A stretch of DNA of 7,707 nt from Frankiaceae bacterium (GTDB taxonomy: Bacteria > Actinomycetota > Actinomycetes > Mycobacteriales > SCTD01): the NCBI GenBank assembly GCA_026786045.1, contig JAJAYV010000017.1:1-7707 (forward strand), read 5' to 3'. Made by a program: the position numbers and the translations under genes. Shown piece by piece: positions 1 to 4,842 of the stretch. Position 1 is the first letter of the stretch; every line of letters starts with the position of its first letter. The notes beneath the pieces were generated by a model, which ran no database searches, had not been told where the DNA came from, and was given only the letters and a program-made list of their open reading frames with translations.

Positions 1-141
1 CGCGCGACCAGCGTCCTGACCGCCGTCGACGCCAAGGACCCCAGCACGCTGCAGGTCACCAAGACCCTCACCGTCGAGATCGAGGGCGAGTCCAAGCCGG
101 CGCTGGTCGCCGACTGGGTCACCCGCCTGGTCTACGGCTGA
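1..141 (+). CDS. C-terminal end of a probable MaoC-family (R)-hydratase/dehydratase (5' truncated)
   Basis: Only the last 46 codons are present, in frame 1, ending at TGA 139-141. The residues read as alternating beta-strand sequence (SVLTAVDAKDP, LQVTKTLTVEIEG) followed by SKPALVADWVTRLVY. This resembles the closing strands of a hot-dog fold of the MaoC/PaaZ enoyl-CoA hydratase type, where an ExEGxxKPAxVAxxxxRxxY-like ending is common. Such enzymes hydrate or dehydrate acyl-CoA or acyl-ACP thioesters in the cytoplasm. The catalytic Asp/His region would lie upstream and outside the window, so activity cannot be judged. The next gene starts 2 nt after the stop, which suggests one transcript with the oxidoreductase. 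The family call rests on this short tail only; another hot-dog protein is possible. Confidence 0.6.
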   Translation, partial: RATSVLTAVDAKDPSTLQVTKTLTVEIEGESKPALVADWVTRLVYG

Positions 142-143
142 GC

Positions 144-1040
144 ATGCCGTCGCTCCTGCCCGGGCCGGTCGGGATCTGGACGGCTGCCCTGGACGCGCTC
201 GAGGTCCCGGCCGCCCAGGACCAGGTCGCCGCGCTCGACGAGCAGGGCTGGGACGCCCTGTGGTTCGGTGAGGCGTACGGCCGCGAGGCCTTCACCGCCG
301 CTTCGCTCTACCTGGCGGCCAGCCGCCGGATGGCGGTCGCCACGGGCATCGCCAGCATCTACGGGCGCGACGCCGTGTCGGCCAACGCCGGTGCGCGCAC
401 GCTCGAGGCGGCCTTCCCCGGCCGCTTCGTGCTGGGCCTGGGCGTCAGCCACGCGCCGCTCGTCGAACGCATGCGTGGGCACTCCTACGGCAAGCCGGTC
501 GCGGCGATGCGGGACTACCTCGACGCGCTCGACGCCGCGCCCTACCTCGCCGCCGGCGGGCAGACCCCGCCGCCGCGGGTGGTCGCGGCGCTCGGCCCGA
601 AGATGCTGGAGCTGTCGCGCGACCGGGCGCAGGGCGCGCACCCGTACCTCACGACGCCGGAGCACACCGCCTCCGCGCGTGAGGTCCTGGGCGAGGGGCC
701 GCTACTCGCCGTCGAGCAGGCGGTCGTGCTGTCCGACGACCGCGACGAGGTGCGCCGGCGCGCGCACTGGCACCTGGAGATCTACACCGGCCTGCCGAAC
801 TACCGGAACAGCTGGTTCCGACAGGGCTTCGTCGAGCAGGACGCCGTGCGGGGCGGCAGCGACCGACTCAAGGACGCACTCGTCGTCGGCGGCGAGGAGG
901 CGATCCTGGAGCGGGTGCAGGCCCACCTCGACGCGGGCGCCGACCACGTCTGCCTGCAGGTGCTCGGACCGGACGCCTTCACCGCGCCGTCGCAGGACTG
1001 GGCCCGGCTCGCGCCGGTCGTCGCGGGGCTGAGGCGCTGA
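144..1040 (+). CDS. LLM-class F420-dependent oxidoreductase (TIGR03620-like)
   Basis: This 298-aa protein has the luciferase-like TIM-barrel pattern. It opens with GPVGIWTAALD, followed by a helix with EQGWDALWFGEAYGREAF, then a strand RMAVATGIASIYGRDA, then AFPGRFVLGLGVSH. These segments correspond to the barrel strands that hold the deazaflavin F420 in this superfamily, and the length is normal. Family members transfer hydride between F420 and varied small molecules in the cytoplasm; the substrate cannot be read from the sequence. The ATG at 144 lies 2 nt after the stop of the MaoC-like gene and has no good ribosome binding site of its own, so translational coupling is likely. An acyl-CoA or lipid-related role is only a guess from that neighbour. 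An FMN-dependent homologue cannot be excluded, but the F420 subgroup fits best. Confidence 0.85.
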   Translation: MPSLLPGPVGIWTAALDALEVPAAQDQVAALDEQGWDALWFGEAYGREAFTAASLYLAASRRMAVATGIASIYGRDAVSANAGARTLEAAFPGRFVLGLGVSHAPLVERMRGHSYGKPVAAMRDYLDALDAAPYLAAGGQTPPPRVVAALGPKMLELSRDRAQGAHPYLTTPEHTASAREVLGEGPLLAVEQAVVLSDDRDEVRRRAHWHLEIYTGLPNYRNSWFRQGFVEQDAVRGGSDRLKDALVVGGEEAILERVQAHLDAGADHVCLQVLGPDAFTAPSQDWARLAPVVAGLRR

Positions 1041-1235
1041 GCGCTCCCACGACGCCCCGAGGGGGATGACGAGCTCGAGCTGCTCCTGCGCCGTGCCGGC
1101 GACGGCTGGGTGGTCGTGCGTACGTATGAGGTCTGCCTGCAGGTCGGCTGCCCGTAGTCCACAGGTCGCGGAAGTACCTGGCGCAGAGCGGAACTGGTGG
1201 GCACCCTCGTGACATGGCGACGAAAGGGGCGCACG
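1041..1235. other. Intergenic gap (195 nt) with an open but startless reading frame
   Basis: No convincing gene lies here. The frame of the oxidoreductase stays open after its stop to TAG 1155-1157 and reads DDELELLLRRAGDGWVVVRTYEV, which looks protein-like but has no start codon after the TGA. It may be a decayed gene remnant or chance. A weak 5-bp hairpin (GCCGT 1090-1094 with ACGGC 1102-1106) has no following T-run, so I do not call it a terminator. The promoter of the downstream Uma2 gene should lie here, but I see no clear -35/-10 pair. Confidence 0.4.
1222..1229 (+). promoter_or_regulatory. Ribosome binding site fixing the Uma2 start
   Basis: The purine run GAAAGGGG ends 6 nt before ATG 1236. 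It favours ATG 1236 over the in-frame GTG at 1197, which has no such site, and over ATG 1245, which would be 15 nt away. Confidence 0.6.
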
Positions 1236-1784
1236 ATGAGAGCCATGACGACGACGATCCCTGCCGGGCCGTGGACGGTCGACGACCTTGACGCCCTCCC
1301 CGAGGGGACCGGCGTCCGGTACGAGCTCATCGACGGGGCGCTGCTCGTGAGCGCTGAGCCGTCGCTGCAGCACCAGCGGGTCAACGGCCGCCTGCTGCGC
1401 CTCCTGCAGGATGCTGCGCCCGCCGAGATCGAGGTCTTCCTGCCCATCGACGTGCGGCTGTCGCCCGTGCGTCAGGTCGCCCCCGACATCAGCGTGGTGC
1501 GGCGGTCGGACGCCACCGGGCGGCGGCTCGCCGGAGTCCCGCTGCTGGTCGTCGAGGTGCAGTCGCCCAGCACTCGCGCCGTCGAGCTGACGTTGAAGCG
1601 GCAGGTGCTCGAGGAGGCCGGTGTGCCGTCGTACTGGCTGGTCGAGCCGGACGACCTGGTGCTCACCGCGCTCGAGCTCGTCGACGGGCGCTACGAGCAG
1701 GTGGCGCAGGTGCACGGCGACGAGGCGTTCGACGCGCGCCGGCCCTTCCCGGTGCGGGTGGTGCCGGCGCAGCTCAGCCGCTGA
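1236..1784 (+). CDS. Uma2-family (DUF820) PD-(D/E)XK-fold protein
   Basis: This 182-aa protein has the typical Uma2 layout. It opens with a TVDDLDALPEG segment, then RYELIDGALLVS (about residues 28-39), a helix with HQRVNGRLLRLL, and a strand EVFLPIDVRLS. The nuclease-like core follows: APDISVV (Asp84), LLVVEVQSPST (Glu107) and the helix LKRQVLEEAGVPSYWLVEP (Lys121). Asp84, Glu107 and Lys121 sit where the metal-binding and catalytic residues of the PD-(D/E)XK fold are expected, so the domain looks intact. The family is widespread and expanded in cyanobacteria and actinobacteria. It is annotated as a putative endonuclease, but its biological role is not established. The GTG at 1197 would add 13 residues and is less likely. 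The last 11 nt overlap the end of the convergent TetR gene. Confidence 0.85.
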   Translation: MRAMTTTIPAGPWTVDDLDALPEGTGVRYELIDGALLVSAEPSLQHQRVNGRLLRLLQDAAPAEIEVFLPIDVRLSPVRQVAPDISVVRRSDATGRRLAGVPLLVVEVQSPSTRAVELTLKRQVLEEAGVPSYWLVEPDDLVLTALELVDGRYEQVAQVHGDEAFDARRPFPVRVVPAQLSR

Positions 1785-2349
1785 GGTCGTCGAGCAGGCG
1801 CGCGAGCGGCCGTACGGCGACGGCCACGGGGTCCACGGCGCCCTCGGCGACGGCCGTGAGCACGAGCCCGTCCAGGGCAGCCAGCAGCAGCCGGCATCCG
1901 GAGGGGGTGACCGGGCGGCCGCAGCGACCGAGGGACTGCGCGATGAGGACGCGCAGCTCGGCGTTCCCGTCGGCGACCTGGTCGCGCAGGGCGGGCACCC
2001 GGCCGGCCTGGACGTACCGCTCGTAGAAGGTGGTCAGCCCCGTGACCGTGGGCGCCGGGCCGAGGACGACCTCGGCGAGCGTGCGGGCGGCCGCGGTGGG
2101 GCTGGTCCGGCGCGCGGGCAGCGCCTGGACGGTGGCCCGGGCCTGGTCGAGCCAGCGCTCCGTCAGCTCCCCGGCCGCCGCGAGGACGAGGGCCTCGACG
2201 GTGGGGAAGTAGTGCGTCGTGCTGGCCACCGGCACGCCCGACCGCGCCGACAGCGCCCGGTGGGTGAGGGCGTCGAAGCCCTCGTCGAGCAGCAGGTCCG
2301 CTGCTGCCGTACGCAGGACGAGCAGGCGGCGCTGCCCCCGGACGTTCAC
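1774..2349 (-). CDS. TetR-family transcriptional regulator
   Basis: This 191-aa protein has an N-terminal TetR DNA-binding domain. RTAAADLLLDEGFDALTHRALSARSG is followed by VPVASTTHYFPTVEALVLAA, with the helix-turn-helix at about residues 29-48 and the usual Tyr-Phe after the recognition helix. The rest is helical and variable, as expected for a ligand-binding and dimerisation domain. The start is taken as GTG 2349 because it overlaps the exporter stop as GTGA (2349-2346). It also leaves a short N-terminal tail (VNVRGQRR) before helix 1. The frame stays open further upstream to 2661, but that part is out-of-frame exporter sequence. Its position directly behind an SMR exporter suggests it represses that operon and itself, responding to an exported compound. 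The ligand is unknown. Confidence 0.9.
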   Translation of the reverse strand: MNVRGQRRLLVLRTAAADLLLDEGFDALTHRALSARSGVPVASTTHYFPTVEALVLAAAGELTERWLDQARATVQALPARRTSPTAAARTLAEVVLGPAPTVTGLTTFYERYVQAGRVPALRDQVADGNAELRVLIAQSLGRCGRPVTPSGCRLLLAALDGLVLTAVAEGAVDPVAVAVRPLARLLDDLSG

Positions 2350-2666
2350 GCCGGGCTCGCCACGCGCAGGCCGACCACCCCGGCGACGATGAGGGCGATC
2401 GACGTCAGCCGCAGCGGTGTGGCCGACTCGCCGAGCAGCGCCACCCCGAGCAGCGCGGTGCCTGCGGCGCCGATGCCCGTCCAGACGGCGTAGGCGGTCC
2501 CGACGGGCAGGTCGCGCAGGGCGGTGGCGAGCAGGCCGAAGCTCAGCACGGCGAACACGCCGAAGGCCACGGACGCGCGCGCGTTCGTGAAACCTTCGCT
2601 GGCCTTCAGGCTCAGCGCCATGCCGATCTCGAACACGCCGGCCAGGACGAGCAGCAACCACGCCAC
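2346..2666 (-). CDS. sugE: Small multidrug resistance (SMR) exporter, SugE/Gdx-like
   Basis: This 106-aa integral membrane protein has four hydrophobic helices (about residues 2-20, 31-50, 56-78 and 84-103). It matches E. coli SugE/Gdx closely as I recall that sequence, including LPVGTAYAVWTGIGA (residues 53-67) and LGES..P.RL.S.ALIV.G..GL near the C-terminus. SMR proteins work as dual-topology dimers that exchange protons for cations through a conserved glutamate, here Glu13. Ser42, Tyr59 and Trp62 of the guanidinium site also appear conserved, but position 16, Trp in SugE/Gdx, is Met here. Guanidinium export is therefore likely but not certain; quaternary ammonium compounds are the alternative. 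GTG 2666 is chosen because the site GAGAGGTGG (2680-2672) is well spaced and MAWLLLV aligns with the SugE start. GTG 2675 would lie on top of that site. The stop overlaps the TetR start. Confidence 0.88.
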   Translation of the reverse strand: MAWLLLVLAGVFEIGMALSLKASEGFTNARASVAFGVFAVLSFGLLATALRDLPVGTAYAVWTGIGAAGTALLGVALLGESATPLRLTSIALIVAGVVGLRVASPA

Positions 2667-2671
2667 GGAGT

Positions 2672-2680
2672 CCACCTCTC
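2672..2680 (-). promoter_or_regulatory. Ribosome binding site deciding the SMR exporter start
   Basis: On the minus strand GAGAGGTGG lies 5-8 nt upstream of GTG 2666, depending on which part pairs. It overlaps the alternative GTG at 2675-2673, which makes that start unlikely. Confidence 0.55.
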
Positions 2681-2698
2681 AGAGTTGGAACAAGTGTA
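2681..2698 (-). promoter_or_regulatory. Possible promoter -10 and overlapping TetR operator for the exporter operon
   Basis: The minus strand has TACACT (2698-2693), matching the TATAAT consensus at 4 of 6 positions. It is about 27 nt upstream of the exporter start, leaving room for a short leader with the ribosome binding site. Overlapping it is an imperfect inverted repeat, AGAGTTG (2681-2687) and CAAGTGT (2691-2697), around GAA; 5 of 7 positions pair, including a perfect TTG-N3-CAA core. A repressor bound there would block the -10. No good -35 is visible, so this is a tentative call. Confidence 0.3.
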
Positions 2699-2709
2699 CG
2701 GGTTGATCG

Positions 2710-3045
2710 TCAGCCGTGCAGGTGGCCCACAGCGGCGACCGGTAGGCCGGTGCGGTGGCAGGTCCAGAACGGGTCCGGCCCGAGGTCCGGCTCGACGAAC
2801 AGCGCGTGGCCGTCCCGCTCCGGGCAGGACGGCTCGGTGCAGCGCGGCCACATCGGATCGAGCTCGTGCACCGCCTCCTGGACGTCCTGGGCGACCAGCC
2901 CGAGGACGTGCGGCGCGCCGTCCGCCCACTGCGACAGCCACCAGGCGCGCTGGGTGACCGCGTCCTGCAGCGCCGCCTCCCACAGCGGGGAGGCCAGGTC
3001 ACGCCGCAGCGCCGCGCGCGCTTCCGCGAGCGCCGGGTGCGGCAC
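2710..3045 (-). CDS. Small Cys/His-rich protein, possible zinc ribbon, behind XPB
   Basis: I do not recognise this 111-aa protein as a named family. The first 60 residues are helical and charged (LAEARAALRRDLASPLWEAALQDAVTQ, then VLGLVAQDVQEAVHELDP). The C-terminal part has PRC-x4-C (Cys69, Cys74), His80, then FWTCH (Cys96, His97) and a final GHLHG. Two Cys followed about 20 residues later by Cys-His could bind one zinc ion, as in small zinc-ribbon proteins. GTG 3045 lies 2 nt after the XPB stop, so the gene is almost certainly co-transcribed and perhaps translationally coupled with XPB. This suggests, without proving, a link to its DNA-processing role. There is no signal peptide or membrane segment. 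The promoter of the exporter probably runs close to its 3' end. Confidence 0.75.
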   Translation of the reverse strand: MPHPALAEARAALRRDLASPLWEAALQDAVTQRAWWLSQWADGAPHVLGLVAQDVQEAVHELDPMWPRCTEPSCPERDGHALFVEPDLGPDPFWTCHRTGLPVAAVGHLHG

Positions 3046-3047
3046 GC

Positions 3048-4694
3048 TCAGCTCGAGAGCACGTCGTCGGCGTCGACGATCGTGTAGGCGTAGCCCTGCT
3101 CGGCAAGGAAGCGCTGCCGATGCGCGGCGTACTCCTGGTCCAGGGTGTCGCGGCTGACCACGGAGTAGAAGTGCGCGGTGCGGCCGTCCTCCTTCGGGCG
3201 CAGGACCCGGCCGAGGCGCTGGGCCTCCTCCTGCCGCGAGCCGAACGTGCCGCTGATCTGGATCGCGATGGTCGCCTCAGGCAGGTCGATGGAGAAGTTC
3301 GCGACCTTGCTGACGACCAGTCCGGGGATCTCCTTGCGGCGGAACAGGTCGTAGAGCCGCTCGCGCTCGGCGTTCTTGGTCGAGCCCTGGATGATGGGCA
3401 TGTCCAGGGCGGCGCCGACCTCCTCGAGCTGGTCCAGGTAGGCGCCGATCACGAGCACCTGGTCGTCGTGCCGCTCGACCAGCTTGCGGATGACCGCGAT
3501 CTTCGTGTGCGCCGTTGCGGCGATCTTGTACTTCTCCTCGGGCTCGGCGGTCGCGTAGCCCAGCCGCTCGGCGTCGGTCATCGTGACCCGCACCTCGGTG
3601 CAGTCGGCGGGCGCGATCCAGCCCTGGCTCTCGATGTCCTTCCACGGCGCGTCGAAGCGCTTGGGGCCGATCAGGCTGAAGACGTCGCCCTCGCGGCCGT
3701 CCTCGCGCACCAGCGTCGCGGTGAGCCCGAGCCGCCGGCGTGACTGCAGGTCGGCGGTCATCCGGAAGACCGGCGCGGGCAGCAGGTGCACCTCGTCGTA
3801 GACGACCAGGCCCCAGTCGCGGGCCCCGAACAGCTCGAGGTGGGCATACTCGCCCTTCTTGCGCGTGGTCATGATCTGGTAGGTCGCGATGGTGACCGGC
3901 TTGATCTCCTTCTTCTCGCCGGAGTACTCGCCGATCTCCTCCTCGGTCAGGGTTGTGCGCTTGAGCAGCTCGCTCTTCCACTGCCGGCCGCTGACGGTGT
4001 TCGTGACGAGGATGAGCGTGGTCGCACCGGCGCGGGCCATCGCCGCTGCGCCGACCAGCGTCTTGCCGGCGCCGCAGGGCAGGACCACCACGCCGGACCC
4101 GCCGTGCCAGAAGCCGTCGACGGCCAGCGACTGGTAGTCGCGCAGCTCCCAGCCGTCCTGCACCAGGCCTATCTCGTGCGCCTCGCCGTCGACGTAGCCG
4201 GCCAGGTCCTCGGCCGGCCAGCCGACCTTGAGCAGCGCCTGCTTGAGCCGGCCGCGCTCGGACGGGAAGGCGAGGCAGGTCTCCGGGTCGAGGCGCGCGC
4301 CGAGCATCGGGCTGACCTTCTTGTTGCGCACCACCTCCTCGAGCACCGCCCGGTCGGTCGTGCGCAGCACCAGCCCGTGCACCGGGTCCTGCTCCAGGCG
4401 CAGCCGGCCGTAGCGGTCCATCGTGTCGGCGACGTCGACGAGCAGGGCGTGCGGGACGGCGTAGCGGCTGAACCGCACCAGCGCGTCGACGACCTGCTCA
4501 GCGTCGTGACCGGCGGCGCGGGCGTTCCACAGGCCGAGCGGCGTGAGGCGGTAGGTGTGCACGTGCTCGGGCGAGCGCTCGAGCTCGGCGAAGGGCGCGA
4601 TCGCCATCCGGCACTCGGCGGCGAGCGGGTGGTCCACCTCCAGCAGGAGGGTCTTGTCGGACTGGACGATGAGCGGGCCGTCGGGGGGGTTCAC
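3048..4694 (-). CDS. XPB/Rad25-family superfamily 2 DNA helicase
   Basis: This is a 548-aa ATP-dependent DNA helicase of the XPB/ERCC3 family (3'-5' translocation), close in length and sequence to M. tuberculosis Rv0861c (542 aa, from memory). The N-terminal domain begins DGPLIVQSDKTLLLEVDH. Helicase motifs, numbered from GTG 4694, are Walker A LPCGAGKT (205-212), DEVH box (300-303), LTAT (motif III, 324-327) followed by the XPB RED motif (330-332), and motif VI QEEAQRLGRVLRP (488-500). All key residues are present, so it should be active. GTG 4694 (or the adjacent GTG 4697) is preferred. The frame runs open to GTG 4763, but that codon lies inside a palindromic repeat and the added residues (GVGGGRGSDRGRP) are low complexity. 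Bacterial XPB is thought to act in DNA repair. The upstream gene is its usual actinobacterial neighbour. Confidence 0.95.
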   Translation of the reverse strand: MNPPDGPLIVQSDKTLLLEVDHPLAAECRMAIAPFAELERSPEHVHTYRLTPLGLWNARAAGHDAEQVVDALVRFSRYAVPHALLVDVADTMDRYGRLRLEQDPVHGLVLRTTDRAVLEEVVRNKKVSPMLGARLDPETCLAFPSERGRLKQALLKVGWPAEDLAGYVDGEAHEIGLVQDGWELRDYQSLAVDGFWHGGSGVVVLPCGAGKTLVGAAAMARAGATTLILVTNTVSGRQWKSELLKRTTLTEEEIGEYSGEKKEIKPVTIATYQIMTTRKKGEYAHLELFGARDWGLVVYDEVHLLPAPVFRMTADLQSRRRLGLTATLVREDGREGDVFSLIGPKRFDAPWKDIESQGWIAPADCTEVRVTMTDAERLGYATAEPEEKYKIAATAHTKIAVIRKLVERHDDQVLVIGAYLDQLEEVGAALDMPIIQGSTKNAERERLYDLFRRKEIPGLVVSKVANFSIDLPEATIAIQISGTFGSRQEEAQRLGRVLRPKEDGRTAHFYSVVSRDTLDQEYAAHRQRFLAEQGYAYTIVDADDVLSS

Positions 4695-4755
4695 CACGAG
4701 AGTGTCCAACGCCGGGCGGCCGCGGTCTGATCCCCGACCGCCGCCCACCCCCGGT

Positions 4756-4818
4756 TGATCCACGTGAGGTCGTACGTGGATCCGGGCCGCGGATCCACCA
4801 GGAAGGTCACGTGGATCA
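4756..4818. repeat. 63-bp nested palindromic element made of GTGGATC/GATCCAC units
   Basis: The outer arms TGATCCACGTGA (4756-4767) and TCACGTGGATCA (4807-4818) are perfect 12-bp inverted copies. The inner arms GTGGATCCG (4776-4784) and CGGATCCAC (4790-4798) are perfect 9-bp copies around a 5-nt loop. Both pairs share the same centre, 4787; the 8 nt between them on each side mostly do not pair. A different pairing gives two neighbouring hairpins: 4757-4765 with 4774-4782 (9 bp), and 4792-4798 with 4811-4817 (7 bp). In both of these the 7-mers are exactly 12 nt apart. There is no T-run on either side, so it is not a standard terminator. It could be a mobile REP-like palindrome, a protein-binding array or an mRNA-processing structure. 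I saw no other copies of the 7-mer elsewhere in the window. Confidence 0.85.
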
Positions 4819-4830
4819 CCAAGGAGGAGG

Positions 4831-4842
4831 GGTGGATCATCA
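4831..4842. repeat. Extra single copy of the GTGGATC unit at the stop of the upstream gene
   Basis: The sequence GGTGGATCATCA contains a fifth GTGGATC (4832-4838), 21 nt from the previous copy. Its TCA end (4840-4842) is the stop codon of the minus-strand 786-aa gene, so the repeat cluster begins right at that stop. Confidence 0.7.

Noticed and set aside
1034..1106. Terminator after the oxidoreductase gene
   Set aside because: Only 4-5-bp stems are found (1034-1044 and 1090-1106), without a T-run, which is ordinary for DNA of this GC content.
702..1715. Minus-strand frame spanning the oxidoreductase end, the gap and the Uma2 gene
   Set aside because: It is antisense to two well-supported genes and its product has no recognisable domain.
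2350..2661. Upstream extension of the TetR frame to 2661
   Set aside because: It overlaps the exporter gene out of frame and is Arg/Ala-rich. The TetR domain begins right after GTG 2349.
2667..2709. Guanidine riboswitch upstream of the SugE/Gdx-like gene
   Set aside because: The space is only 43 nt and shows none of the conserved elements expected of the guanidine-I class. It is too short for that fold.
4756..4842. CRISPR array or rho-independent terminator
   Set aside because: The units are 7-mers in alternating orientation without uniform long spacers, which excludes CRISPR. Neither strand has a T-run after the stem, which argues against an intrinsic terminator.
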